Made by a program: the position numbers and the translations under genes. This document shows positions 1-6,899 of a DNA stretch of 16,228 nucleotides, piece by piece. A model generated the notes under the pieces. That model did not search any database and was not told where the DNA came from. It saw nothing but the letters and a program-made list of their open reading frames with translations. Source of the stretch: CAYSYM01 sp964435115 (lineage in GTDB: Bacteria; Chloroflexota; UBA6077; CF-72); contig CAYSYM010000074.1 of assembly GCA_964435115.1 (NCBI GenBank), positions 1 to 16,228 on the forward strand, given 5' to 3'. Every line of letters begins with the position of its first letter. The first letter of the stretch is position 1.

Positions 1-2
1 TG

Positions 3-923
3 ACCGTCCTGTGGGGTGGGGGTGTGCCGGGTGGCGACGGGCGCGACCGGCCGGCGGCGCGGCTGGACCGGTGGGCGGAAGGCGCGGGGCGGGCCGCCGC
101 GGCTGCCGCGGTGGCCTGGGACGGCGTGGCCGCGGTGGGCGTGTGTGTCGCGGGCCCGCTGGACCCGACGCGCGGGGTGGTGATCGTGGCGCCGAACCTC
201 GGCTGGGACAACGTGGCGGCCCGCGACGAGCTGGAGCGGCGCCTGCCCGGCACCCGCGTGTTCCTGGAGAACGACGTGCGGGCTGCCGCGCTGAGCGAGC
301 ACGCGCTGGGCGCCGGCCGCGGCTACACGTCGATGCTGGCTGTCTTCGTGGGCAGTGGGGTGGGCGGCGGGCTGATCGTGGATGGGCGCCTCTACCACGG
401 CAGCCACGGCGGGGCGGGCGAGATTGGCCACCTGGTCATCGCGGCCGGCGGGCCGCGGTGCGGCTGCGGGCGGTGGGGCGACCTGGAGGCGGTGGCAGCC
501 CGCGACGCGGTGGCGCGGTACGTCAGCCAGGACGTGGCGCGCGGAAAGGCGACGCTCCTCACCGCGATCCTGGGCGGCGACCTGCGCGCCCTGACGAGTC
601 GGGACCTGGCCCGGGCGATCGACCAGGACGACGGCGTGGCGATCCGGGCGGCACGCCGCAGCGCCCGCTACGTGGGCCTGGCGATCGGCGGCGTGGTGAA
701 TTTGCTCGACCCGGCTGTCGTGGTCATCGGCGGGGGCATTGCCGAAGCGCTCGGGCCGCGCTACGTGGACGCCGCCGCCGAGATCGCGCGTCGCCAGATC
801 CTGGCAGACGGGGCGAGGGACCTCCCGATCGTAGCCTCCCGGCTGGGCGACGACGCCGGGCTGCTGGGCGCCGCCCTGACAGCGTACCAGGGGCTCGCCG
901 CGCAGCCCACGGACGCACCGTAG
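3..923 (+). CDS. ROK-family sugar kinase/regulator, 5' partial
   Basis: The frame is open from the left edge, and the N-terminal ATP-binding DxGGTK motif of ROK proteins is missing, so the true start lies outside the window; the GTG at 24 is only the first internal start codon. Visible ROK features are GVCVAGPLDP (about 120-180), the sugar-binding segment ending LENDVRAAALSEH, the glycine-rich GSGVGGGLIVDG, EIGHLVI, and a C-terminal ATPase-fold glycine motif VVVIGGGIAEALGP. ROK proteins phosphorylate glucose or other hexoses (or are repressors with an added HTH) in the cytoplasm. The zinc motif normally reads CxCGxxGC; here the third cysteine is aspartate (CGCGRWGDLE, Asp codon at 480-482), so zinc binding may be weak or lost. 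Glucokinase is the most likely role, but the substrate cannot be read from the sequence. Family confidence is high. Confidence 0.88.
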   Translation, partial: TVLWGGGVPGGDGRDRPAARLDRWAEGAGRAAAAAAVAWDGVAAVGVCVAGPLDPTRGVVIVAPNLGWDNVAARDELERRLPGTRVFLENDVRAAALSEHALGAGRGYTSMLAVFVGSGVGGGLIVDGRLYHGSHGGAGEIGHLVIAAGGPRCGCGRWGDLEAVAARDAVARYVSQDVARGKATLLTAILGGDLRALTSRDLARAIDQDDGVAIRAARRSARYVGLAIGGVVNLLDPAVVVIGGGIAEALGPRYVDAAAEIARRQILADGARDLPIVASRLGDDAGLLGAALTAYQGLAAQPTDAP

Positions 924-981
924 GCGCGGGTTGGCGGCGCGGCCCGGCCCGGGCAATCCGGGCGCGCCAGGGCGCAGCGGG

Positions 982-987
982 TACCAT
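982..987 (+). promoter_or_regulatory. Candidate -10 box (TACCAT) of the histidine phosphatase gene
   Basis: TACCAT ends 6 nt before a GTG (994) and 9 nt before the ATG at 997. There is no purine-rich ribosome-binding site in between. This spacing would put the transcription start on or next to the start codon, as in leaderless genes. No clear -35 box is visible. Confidence 0.4.
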
Positions 988-996
988 CCTGGCGTG

Positions 997-1683
997 ATGG
1001 AGACGACCGCCACTGACCTGGCGGCAGCCGCGACGACCCTGCTACTGGTGCGGCACGCCGAGACCGAGGACAACGTGCACGTCCGCCTGTCGGGCTGGAC
1101 GGACGCGGACCTGAGCCCGCGGGGCGAAGAGCAGGTGCGCTTGCTGGCGGAGCACTTCAACCGGGCGCACGCGCACGTGGCCGCCATCTACGCCAGCCCT
1201 CTCACGCGTGCGCGGAAGACGGCCGAGGCGATCGGCGCCCTCACCGGCCAGACGCCGCGCCTGCTGGACGACCTGCGCGAGGTGTACTTCGGCGAGCTGG
1301 ACGGCCTGCCATTCGAGGAACTGAAGGAGTCGTACGGGCACCTGCTGGAAGCGGACGAGGACGCCGAGCTAGACGACTTCGTGTGGCCGAACGGCGAGTC
1401 TCGGAGCGGCTTCACCGCCCGCGTGGACCGCGTGCTCAACCGCATCGCCCTGGTCCACCCGGGCGAAGCGGTGGCCGTGGTGACCCACGGCGGTGTGATC
1501 GCCACGTTCATGACGCTCCTGCACGGGGAATCACCGGCCCGCTGGCGTCGCTGGGTGGTGCCGAACGCCAGCTTGACCGAGGTGGCGTGGGACCCGCGGA
1601 CCGGGCGGGGCGCGCTGATCCGGCATGGGGACGCCGCACACCTGGCCGAGCTGACCGCGGAGGAGGCGCGCGCCTCCTCCTGA
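997..1683 (+). CDS. Histidine phosphatase (phosphoglycerate mutase-like) family protein
   Basis: This 228-aa protein has the full histidine phosphatase signature. LVRHAETEDN holds the phospho-accepting His20 beside Arg19. SPLTRARKTA holds the phosphate-binding Arg71. LREVYFGELDG holds the probable acid Glu95. VTHGG holds the second catalytic His164. Cofactor-independent mutases belong to another fold, so this is a branch-1 phosphatase or dPGM-like enzyme; sequence alone cannot separate a phosphoglycerate mutase from alpha-ribazole phosphatase or a general phosphatase. The frame is open up to 931, but homology begins at the ATG at 997 or the adjacent GTG at 994; the -10-like box at 982-987 supports a start there. 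It follows the ROK gene by 73 bp on the same strand. The C-terminal tail after about residue 190 is family-typical and has no added domain. Confidence 0.9.
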   Translation: METTATDLAAAATTLLLVRHAETEDNVHVRLSGWTDADLSPRGEEQVRLLAEHFNRAHAHVAAIYASPLTRARKTAEAIGALTGQTPRLLDDLREVYFGELDGLPFEELKESYGHLLEADEDAELDDFVWPNGESRSGFTARVDRVLNRIALVHPGEAVAVVTHGGVIATFMTLLHGESPARWRRWVVPNASLTEVAWDPRTGRGALIRHGDAAHLAELTAEEARASS

Positions 1684-1722
1684 CCGCCCGCCCGGGCAGG
1701 TCGCCGCAACAGGGTGCGGAAC

Positions 1723-1786
1723 CCACCCGCGGGCCCCACGGGTGAACTGGCAGCGAGCGCTGCCCAACGGCCGCCTGCGCGGCGGC
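1723..1786. terminator. Hairpin cluster between convergent genes
   Basis: The gap between two convergent stop codons (1683 and 1822) holds successive GC-rich inverted repeats: CACCCG/CGGGTG near 1724-1744, GGCAGCG/CGCTGCC at 1749-1755 and 1758-1764, and GCCGCC/GGCGGC at 1770-1775 and 1781-1786. None has a T-run, so intrinsic termination is not certain. The location and repeated hairpins suit a bidirectional termination zone. Confidence 0.4.
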
Positions 1787-1821
1787 TTCGACCGCGCCGT
1801 CCCGGAGGCCGCGCGCCAGGC

Positions 1822-2382
1822 CTACCGGGGCGACTCCTCGCCCTCGCGTGGCCGGTTGAGCGCCTCCAGGGCGGCGCGCAGCGCGCGCAACGTCTCCTGG
1901 GGCGAGGTTGACGCCGCCGCCGGCTCGGCGGCGGGGGCTGGCTGCGGCTCGGCCCAGCGGGGCGCGGGTGGAGCGGCCGGGCCCGGCTCGCCGGGCACAG
2001 CGCTGGGCTCGCTGGCCGGTAGCTCGGCCGGCTGTGCCTCGGGCGGCTCCATCGAGGCCGGCACGGGCGGCTGGAGCGGCACGCCTGCCTCTGGCTCGGC
2101 CCGCGCGGGCTCGACCGGCTCAGGCGCGGGTGGCTGCTCCCGAATGGCGGCGAGCGCGGCCCGGGCCGTGTCGATCTCGTCGCGAAGCTTGGCCAGGTCC
2201 CGGTCCAGCGTGGCGACGCGCTGCTCCGCCGCGTCGACGATCTCCCGGGCCCGCTGCTCGGCGCGCCGGACGATCTCTGCTTCACGTTCGCGCGCTTCCT
2301 GCTCGAAGCGCTCGAGCGCGTCCAGCAGCGCCCGGCGTGTCTCGGCGAACGACCGCTGCTCGGGGTCCGACGGCGATGCCAC
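1822..2382 (-). CDS. DivIVA-like coiled-coil protein with Pro/Ala-rich tail
   Basis: This is a 186-aa protein. Residues about 10-75 form a charged heptad-type coiled coil (RALLDALERFEQEAREREAE, then repeats of AEQRAREIVDAAEQR) much like the coiled-coil segments of DivIVA-type or ATP-synthase b-like proteins. Residues about 80-160 are Pro/Ala/Glu-rich and probably disordered, and a short helix (TLRALRAALEALNR) closes the protein. The start was set at the GTG at 2382 because it is preceded at 7 nt by TACAAT and the frame upstream only reads through the neighbouring MBL gene. It lies 22 bp after that gene's stop on the same strand. A structural or cell-division role is an inference from the coiled coil only; there is no enzymatic motif. 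Confidence 0.6.
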   Translation of the reverse strand: MASPSDPEQRSFAETRRALLDALERFEQEAREREAEIVRRAEQRAREIVDAAEQRVATLDRDLAKLRDEIDTARAALAAIREQPPAPEPVEPARAEPEAGVPLQPPVPASMEPPEAQPAELPASEPSAVPGEPGPAAPPAPRWAEPQPAPAAEPAAASTSPQETLRALRAALEALNRPREGEESPR

Positions 2383-2389
2383 GGCGGCT

Positions 2390-2395
2390 ATTGTA
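2390..2395 (-). promoter_or_regulatory. Candidate -10 box (TACAAT) giving a leaderless transcript
   Basis: TACAAT on the minus strand is separated by 7 nt from the GTG start at 2382, and no ribosome-binding site fits in the gap. It lies in the 22-bp space after the MBL stop codon, so the coiled-coil gene may have its own promoter as well as read-through from upstream. Confidence 0.45.
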
Positions 2396-2404
2396 GGCAG
2401 CCGG

Positions 2405-3082
2405 TCACTCCGGGACCAGCCCCTGCCAGGAGCTCTGGCGCACGAATGGGTTCGTCGCGCGCTCCTGGCCAATCGTCGTTTCCTGGAGGTGGCCAGGGAG
2501 GACGCGCGTCTCGTCCGGCAGCGCCAGCAAGCGCTCGGTGATGCTCCGCAAGATCTGCGGGTAGTCGCCCCCGGGCAGGTCGGTCCGTCCGATGGAGCCA
2601 CGGAACAGCGTGTCGCCGCTGAAGAGGAGCCGGGCCTCGGGCACGTGCAGGGACACGCTGCCCTGCGTGTGGCCGGGCGTGTGCAGGACGCGGAGCGTGA
2701 CGCCGGCCACCTCCAGGTCGTCCCCATCCGCCAGGAAGGCGGCCGGCTGCGGGGCCGGCGGCGCCGCCTGGCCGAGCCACTGCCGCGCGAGGAGCGGCAG
2801 GCTCTGCGCGAGCTGGAGGTCGGCGGCGTGGAGCAGGAACGGGGCGCCCGTGGCCTCCACGATCGCGCGCGCGGCGAGGATGTGGTCCAGGTGCGCGTGG
2901 CTGGCGACGACCCGGGTGACGGAGACGCCCATGTCGCGGGCGAGCGCCAGGATCTCGCCGGGCGCGTCGCCCGGGTCGATCACGCAGGCTTCGCCCCGCC
3001 GGCGCGACCCGACGATCCAGCAGTTCTCCTGGAACAGCCCCACCACGACGCCCCGGACCTCGAGCTCGACAGGTTCGGACAT
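2405..3082 (-). CDS. MBL-fold metallohydrolase, glyoxalase II/YcbL-like
   Basis: This 225-aa protein contains the complete metal-ligand set of metallo-beta-lactamase hydrolases: SHAHLDH (His62, His64, Asp66, His67), HTPGHT (His138), SGDTLF (Asp157) and LPGH (His198). The segment PGHxxxTTIGxERxTNPF near the C terminus is typical of short YcbL-type glyoxalase II relatives that lack the long substrate-binding C-terminal domain of true GloB. A hydrolase of thioesters or another small metabolite in the cytoplasm is expected; the exact substrate is unknown. The usual Thr of the THxHxDH motif is Ser here, a conservative change. The ATG at 3082 lies 13 nt after an extended -10-like TGCTATGCT. It heads a two-gene unit with the coiled-coil protein. 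Confidence 0.9.
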   Translation of the reverse strand: MSEPVELEVRGVVVGLFQENCWIVGSRRRGEACVIDPGDAPGEILALARDMGVSVTRVVASHAHLDHILAARAIVEATGAPFLLHAADLQLAQSLPLLARQWLGQAAPPAPQPAAFLADGDDLEVAGVTLRVLHTPGHTQGSVSLHVPEARLLFSGDTLFRGSIGRTDLPGGDYPQILRSITERLLALPDETRVLPGHLQETTIGQERATNPFVRQSSWQGLVPE

Positions 3083-3095
3083 GAGTCAGCCGCCG

Positions 3096-3104
3096 AGCAT
3101 AGCA
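3096..3104 (-). promoter_or_regulatory. Extended -10 promoter element (TGCTATGCT) of the MBL gene
   Basis: The hexamer TATGCT preceded by TGC forms an extended -10 box 13 nt before the ATG at 3082, which predicts a leader of only about 6 nt. No good -35 hexamer is seen at 16-18 bp, which an extended -10 can tolerate. Confidence 0.4.
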
Positions 3105-3184
3105 CCATGCCCCTGGCCCCCGGCCCCCGGCCGCCAAACGGGTCGCTGCCAGAGCGCCGGCGGCCGGCGGCCGCAGCGGTCCCG

Positions 3185-3960
3185 GGCCGGCCAAACGCGT
3201 CCCACGCCTCGGCCAGCGCGAGGTCCAGGGCGAAGGCATCGGCGAGGGTCTCCGGATCTTCGGCGTGCTTCGGCGCCTTCAGACCGAAGACGGACGCGAC
3301 TCCACTCAGCACGGTCGGCCGCTCCTGGCCCCATCCTTTCACTTCGTTCGTCGGTGCTGCCAGCAGCCGGCGGAGCGCATCGCGTGGGTCCCCGCCGAGC
3401 AGGGCTTCGACGTCGGACAGGCGCAGGGGGCGCGGCCACTCCGCGGGCGCGATCGTCCGCTGCCGCTCGGCGTAGCGACCGATGAGCGCGTCGGCGCCGC
3501 CCTTGCTCAGCTCACGGCGCGCCTTCTCGGTGGCTGCCTGTACGCCGTGCGACTGGAGCCAGTCCAGCAACGTGGGCGGCTCCGGCACGGCACCCACCTG
3601 CTGCGTGCTGCCCAGCCCCCACACAGCGCCCTTATAGCGGTACTCGTACACGCTCCACAGCGTTGGCACGCCGCCATCCGCTCTCGGCTCCAGGGCGCGA
3701 CCGTCGAAACCGGCCAGGTACACCACCGCACTCGAAGCCGGGTCCGCCTCCACCCGCAGCAGCGCGACCTTCAGGACGAGCTGGCCCGTGCCGGCCTGCG
3801 GATCGTGGCGTAAGAGCTGCGCCTGGCGCGCCAGCAGCGGCGGCTCCAGGTGCTCCACGAGCCGCGCAAACTGCTGCTCCGGGTCCAGCCACAGCAGCAC
3901 CTGGCGCGGCGCGCCATCCGGAGCAGAGCGCAGGCTCGCCAGCAGGTCATCCGCCAGCAC
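3185..3960 (-). pseudogene. pglZ: BREX phosphatase PglZ, N-terminal remnant
   Basis: About 258 residues resemble the N-terminal third of PglZ of bacteriophage-exclusion (BREX) systems: VLLWLDPEQQFARLVEHL at 21-38, LWSVYEYRYKGAVWG at 101-115, LLDWLQSHGV at 131-140 and a helical region ending LALAEAWDAFG. PglZ proteins are usually several hundred residues longer and carry an alkaline-phosphatase-type core domain, which is absent. At about 3185 the recognisable sequence stops and the frame continues as low-quality Arg/Gly/Ser translation into the opposite reading of the MBL gene, ending at 2980. So the 3' two-thirds was deleted and the break joins ordinary chromosome. The frame opens just after a TGA; GTG 3960 is the first usual start and CTG 3975 is possible. 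It follows hepT by about 33 bp. The family call rests on remembered pattern, not on a search. Confidence 0.7.
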
Positions 3961-3993
3961 GTCCAGGAGCGTCAGGGGCGCACCTCGCGCTGG

Positions 3994-4344
3994 TCACGCA
4001 TTTCTGGGTTCCTCAGGCGGCACAAGCGGCTCCAGCTCGTCCAGCAGGGCAGCCACGTCCGCGTGTGCCGTCTGCCACACCTGGTCCACGTCTACCACGT
4101 CGTACCCGTGGATCAGCTTGTCACGCATGCCCGCCACCGCCCGCCAGGGGATCCGCGGGTGCTGGTCTCTGGTCTCGTCGGACAGTCGTTTGGCTGCTTC
4201 GCCAATCACCAGGAGCTGGTACAGCACCGCCGACCGGGTGCGCACATCCTGGGCGAATATCTGTCGATCAAGTCCCTGGACGAATTCGCGCACGAGTCGC
4301 GCCGCCTCAACGATCTGGAGCACGGTCGCGCCGTCACGCGGCAT
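3994..4344 (-). CDS. hepT: HEPN-domain RNase toxin HepT
   Basis: This 116-aa all-helical protein has the HEPN RNase motif RX4HXY as RDKLIHGY (Arg74, His79, Tyr81), with the upstream helix LLVIGEAAKRLSDE that is typical of HepT (DUF86). HepT dimers are ribonuclease toxins silenced by the partner nucleotidyltransferase MntA, which adds AMP residues to the tyrosine of this motif. The ATG at 4344 overlaps the end of mntA by 11 bp, giving the standard antitoxin-toxin order with translational coupling; an upstream GTG/ATG at 4374 is in frame but adds unconserved residues. All catalytic residues are present and the length is normal, so the gene looks functional despite the broken BREX genes on both sides. 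Confidence 0.9.
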   Translation of the reverse strand: MPRDGATVLQIVEAARLVREFVQGLDRQIFAQDVRTRSAVLYQLLVIGEAAKRLSDETRDQHPRIPWRAVAGMRDKLIHGYDVVDVDQVWQTAHADVAALLDELEPLVPPEEPRNA

Positions 4345-4711
4345 AGATCGGTTCGGCGGTGTCCAGGATGGCACGGCGAATGATCCAGTTGGTGGAGCGC
4401 TCCACCGCCTGCCGGCTCAGCAGGTCCACGCTTCGACCGAAGAGTTGAGATAGCTCCTCTTCCATGCGCACGTGGTCGAGCACACCCCAGGTGGCCCCAG
4501 GCTCCCAGCGGACCAGCACGTCAACGTCGCTCCGGGGGCCGAAATCATCCCGCAGCGCGGATCCGAAGAGCGCCAGCTCGGCCACTTTCCAGCCACGGCA
4601 GAAGGCGCGGAGCCGCTCCGGGTCCACGCCCAGTCGTTGCGCGACCAGGCCTGGGGTGCGCAGGTTGCCAGACGGCGTTTCGCTGTCCGGGCGCCGACTG
4701 CGGCCTACCAC
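4334..4711 (-). CDS. mntA: Minimal nucleotidyltransferase antitoxin MntA
   Basis: This 125-aa protein has the polymerase-beta-fold minimal nucleotidyltransferase motif GSALRDDFGPRSDVD (Gly50-Ser51 and metal-binding Asp62 and Asp64), with a third acidic position at VDLL (Asp96). MntA proteins AMPylate HepT and so neutralise it. The GTG at 4711 overlaps the pglX stop codon by 7 bp (GTGGTAG), so it was probably translated by coupling to pglX. The first 20 residues are poorly conserved in such proteins, so the real start could lie further inside, though no ATG is available there. The gene is complete and followed by overlapping hepT. Its placement between pglX and pglZ suggests an accessory module that entered the BREX operon. 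Confidence 0.9.
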   Translation of the reverse strand: MVGRSRRPDSETPSGNLRTPGLVAQRLGVDPERLRAFCRGWKVAELALFGSALRDDFGPRSDVDVLVRWEPGATWGVLDHVRMEEELSQLFGRSVDLLSRQAVERSTNWIIRRAILDTAEPIYAA

Positions 4712-5224
4712 TTCTTGATGACCTCCTTCACCGCCAGGAGCCCCGCCTCCTGGAAAGGGCGGATGTTGACCTTCACCCCGTCGTCGATGTCGAAGTCATA
4801 CGGGCCGGGGCGGCCATCTTCCTCCTCGCCCTTCCAGCGGCAGCGGATGCGGTCCTTCAGCTCGTCGCCGCGCTCGATCTTCTCGACGCGCGAACGGAAC
4901 TCCTCGACGTCCTCGATCCTGAACTGGAGACTGCTCACCTCGGCTGCCTTGCCAGCCTGGCGGGCGCGCTCCTGCTCCGCCCGCAGGCGGGCGATGAGGC
5001 CGCCGGCGTACTGGGCGCGCAGCTTCTGGAGCGTGGAGCGGCTGAGCTTGTGGTACAGCACGAACGCCTCGAACGTGCGCTCCGGCGAGACGAAATGCCA
5101 GGCGATAGGGCGCTGCTTGAACTGCTGAACGTGGCGCTTGAAGAAATCGCGCTTAAGCCAGTCCTCGATGGGCCGTCCCACCCACTGGCGGAACTCCTGC
5201 TCCGACTGGTCAGCGCCCTTCTCC
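4705..5224 (-). pseudogene. pglX: BREX methyltransferase PglX, C-terminal remnant
   Basis: About 170 residues match the extreme C terminus of PglX, the large adenine methyltransferase of BREX: a GRPIEDWLKRDFFKRHVQQF block, RPIAWHF followed by ERTFEAFVLYHKL, a coiled region LRAQYAGGLIARLRAEQE, and the closing DIDDGVKVNIRPFQEAGLLA motif. PglX is normally about 1,100-1,200 aa and has an NPPY methylase motif; everything before the C-terminal segment is missing. The break at 5224/5225 coincides exactly with the edge of an 86-bp sequence identical to the transposase end of the IS256-type element at 12963-13048. The frame reads on through that IS end, so a short chimeric ORF starting at 5367 exists, but it cannot be a methylase. 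The stop codon overlaps the mntA start. Confidence 0.82.
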
Positions 5225-5310
5225 GGTGGCGTCCCGGAGGTGCTGGAAAAGGCGACGGCGTAGCTCCGGCGGCAGGGGAATCTTACGCGACCTGGCTCAG
5301 GTCGTCCTGG
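5225..5310 (-). mobile_element. Solo IS256-type right end (86 bp)
   Basis: These 86 bp are identical to 12963-13048, in the same orientation. They contain the last 28 bp of the transposase gene (encoding ...DDLSQVA and the stop at 5283-5285) plus the 58 bp from that stop to the outer IS edge. Identity stops abruptly at 5311. The outer edge abuts the truncated pglX, so this is the scar of an IS insertion whose body was later lost or replaced. Confidence 0.85.
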
Positions 5311-5875
5311 CGCTGGCCGCTGGCGAGAACAGCAGCGGTCGCGCCGAGCCATTGTGCCTGGCGGCATGGAGGCGGAGCCGCTGGCGTCCGCCCGAGGGCA
5401 TCGGTGGGTTGGCGAGAAGCAGGATTGACGATCGGCGGACCGTCAACTGACGCGGCGTTGACGGGCGCTGATGAGAGTGGGAGCGAGGCCAGGTGCCCAA
5501 TCCACCTCGGAGGTGTCCTCCACGTGAGCACATGCAGATCAGGTTTCCACGTCGTTGTCCGGACGCGGTATGGCCACGCACGGTAACGCCGGTACGCCCA
5601 CGGCGGAGGCGCCGCGGCGAGGGCGTACCCGGCCCATGACAGTATCGGAGGTTGATCGCCCGCCGCTCACGGTCGAGCAACTCCACGATCGCGCGGCCGA
5701 CCTACGCAGGCTAATCGTTAAGGCGGTGTGCCATCGGGCCGCGCGCCTGGCGAGCAGTGGAGGTGCCACAGCGGTGGCCACAACCGAGCCACGTGGGCTG
5801 GCCCACCGGACACCACCCGCGCCGGGGCAGTCGCGCCAGCGGCCTATGACTCCAAGGCGCGGCTCATCCACCCGT
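5311..5875. other. Intergenic stretch without a convincing intact gene
   Basis: None of the open frames here shows a recognisable complete protein, and third-position GC is uneven. An imperfect inverted repeat (TTGACG at 5425-5430, CGTCAA at 5441-5446) lies in the first half. From the ATG at 5636 a short + strand stretch reads MTVSEVDRPPLTVEQLHDRA and then ADLRRLIVKAV. This resembles the first about 30 residues of a transketolase N-terminal subunit, after which the similarity disappears. It may be a gene fragment, but it is too short to be sure. Confidence 0.35.
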
Positions 5876-5914
5876 CATGTGGCATAATCAGCACACTACA
5901 TGTGATCATACTAG
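5876..5914 (+). promoter_or_regulatory. Promoter/operator with CATGTG-n-CATA direct repeats
   Basis: Two copies of a 16-bp direct repeat, CATGTGGCATAATCAG (5876-5891) and CATGTGATCATACTAG (5899-5914), lie 23 bp apart just before the antitoxin gene. CATAAT at 5883-5888 is a plausible -10 box. AGGAGG at 5913-5918 is a strong ribosome-binding site 10 nt before the GTG at 5929. The repeats are good candidates for the antitoxin's own binding site. Base composition is clearly more AT-rich than the surroundings. Confidence 0.5.
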
Positions 5915-5928
5915 GAGGGTAGCTCCCC

Positions 5929-6318
5929 GTGCCCAAGACCATGTCCCTTGCCCAGCTGGGGCACGGTGGCGCCTCCCGCGCCGTCCGCGAGGCGCTGGAG
6001 GAGCCCGTCCTCGTCAGCAAGGAAAACCGCCCGGCGGCGTGGCTGGTGAGCGCCGAGCAGCTCGCCCGTGTGGCCGCTGCCAGCGGCGACGGTGGCGATG
6101 CCTACCGGCACGCGCTGACCCTTGTCGCCACGGAGCTGTACCGCCAGGGCACCCTTACGCTCGGCCAGGGCGCAAAGGTCGCGGGCCTGGACCTCGGCGC
6201 CTTCATCGACCTGTGTGGACGGCTGCGCATCCCGGTCCTGTGGGAGCCGGAGGGCGGGCTCCTGGCGGACGTGGACGCGCTGGAAGAGCTCGAGCGCGCC
6301 GCGGCCACCCAGGGGTGA
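5929..6318 (+). CDS. Antitoxin: Phd/YefM-like N terminus fused to UPF0175 domain
   Basis: This 129-aa protein appears to join two antitoxin parts. Residues 5-45 (EEPVLVSKENRPAAWLVSAE) look like the DNA-binding core of Phd/YefM antitoxins. Residues about 62-118 (ATELYRQGTLTLGQGAKVAG, FIDLCGRLRIPVLW) are a UPF0175 domain, a family regularly found upstream of DUF3368 PIN toxins. The GTG start at 5929 has a strong AGGAGG box 10 nt upstream. The stop overlaps the next gene's start in a GTGA quadruplet, so the PIN toxin is translationally coupled. The expected role is to sequester the toxin and repress the shared promoter through the repeats at 5876-5914. Confidence 0.8.
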   Translation: MPKTMSLAQLGHGGASRAVREALEEPVLVSKENRPAAWLVSAEQLARVAAASGDGGDAYRHALTLVATELYRQGTLTLGQGAKVAGLDLGAFIDLCGRLRIPVLWEPEGGLLADVDALEELERAAATQG

Positions 6319-6899
6319 GCGCGGCCAAGCAGGCAAGGGATGTCTACGCCGACGCGACGGCCCTCATTGGGTTGGCGCGGATTGACCGGCTGGACCGGCT
6401 GGACCTGCTGCCCACGCCCATCCGCGTGACGGCCCACGTCTGGGGCGAGGTGGCTGGGGACGCGGCGCGGCCGGGCGTGACCGCGCTCTTTGCCGCCCGT
6501 GACCGCGGCCTCCTGGTCGTGGTCGAGGAAGGTGACCCCGCCGCATATCCAGAGCTGGACGCCGGAGAGGCAACCGTGGTGTCGGCCGCCGCGGCCACGC
6601 GGGCGGCCGTGCTGCTCGACGAGCGGAAGGCGCGGGCGCTCGTGGCTAGTGAGCCCGTGCTCCGGGAGGCGATCCCCCAGGCGAGCGGCATTGTCGGGCT
6701 GATCCTGCTGGCGAAGCGGCGCGGGCGCATCCCTGCCGTGCGCCCGCTCATCCAGGAGCTCGTGCGCCAGAGCTTCTGGATGAGCCCCCGTCTCTACCAC
6801 GAGATCCTCCGCCTCGCTGACGAGCTCCCGACTTCCGAGGGCACGCCGGCCAAGCCCGCCCGCCGACGGCGGAAGCCAGAACCCCAGGAGCCCGCGTGA
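6315..6899 (+). CDS. PIN-domain RNase toxin, DUF3368 family
   Basis: This 194-aa protein has the acidic PIN residues Asp13 (YADATALIGLARI), Glu45 (VWGEV), Glu85 in LDAGEATVVS, and Asp102 in LLDERKAR. It also has the DUF3368 hallmark SGIVGLILLAKRRGRIPAV followed by a helix and SFWMSPRLYHEIL. PIN toxins cleave RNA with divalent metal. The GTG start overlaps the antitoxin stop by 4 bp. The tail after about residue 172 is Pro/Lys/Arg-rich (KPARRRRKPEP), longer than usual, and may bind nucleic acid or be disordered. Its own stop overlaps (GTGA) the start of a broken serine recombinase, so three genes were linked head to tail by 4-bp overlaps. Confidence 0.85.
   Translation: MSAAKQARDVYADATALIGLARIDRLDRLDLLPTPIRVTAHVWGEVAGDAARPGVTALFAARDRGLLVVVEEGDPAAYPELDAGEATVVSAAAATRAAVLLDERKARALVASEPVLREAIPQASGIVGLILLAKRRGRIPAVRPLIQELVRQSFWMSPRLYHEILRLADELPTSEGTPAKPARRRRKPEPQEPA

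Noticed and set aside
1742..3485. Long + strand open frames (577 and 297 codons)
   Set aside because: They lie opposite the MBL, coiled-coil and pglZ genes, and their translations are Arg/Ser/Ala-rich without motifs. They are high-GC shadows.
5225..5310. The 86-bp repeat as an integrase attachment site
   Set aside because: It contains the transposase's last codons and stop, so it is explained as an IS end.
4705..5367. 220-aa chimeric ORF as an intact gene
   Set aside because: Its first about 48 codons lie in the IS end and unrelated DNA; only the rest is a PglX tail.
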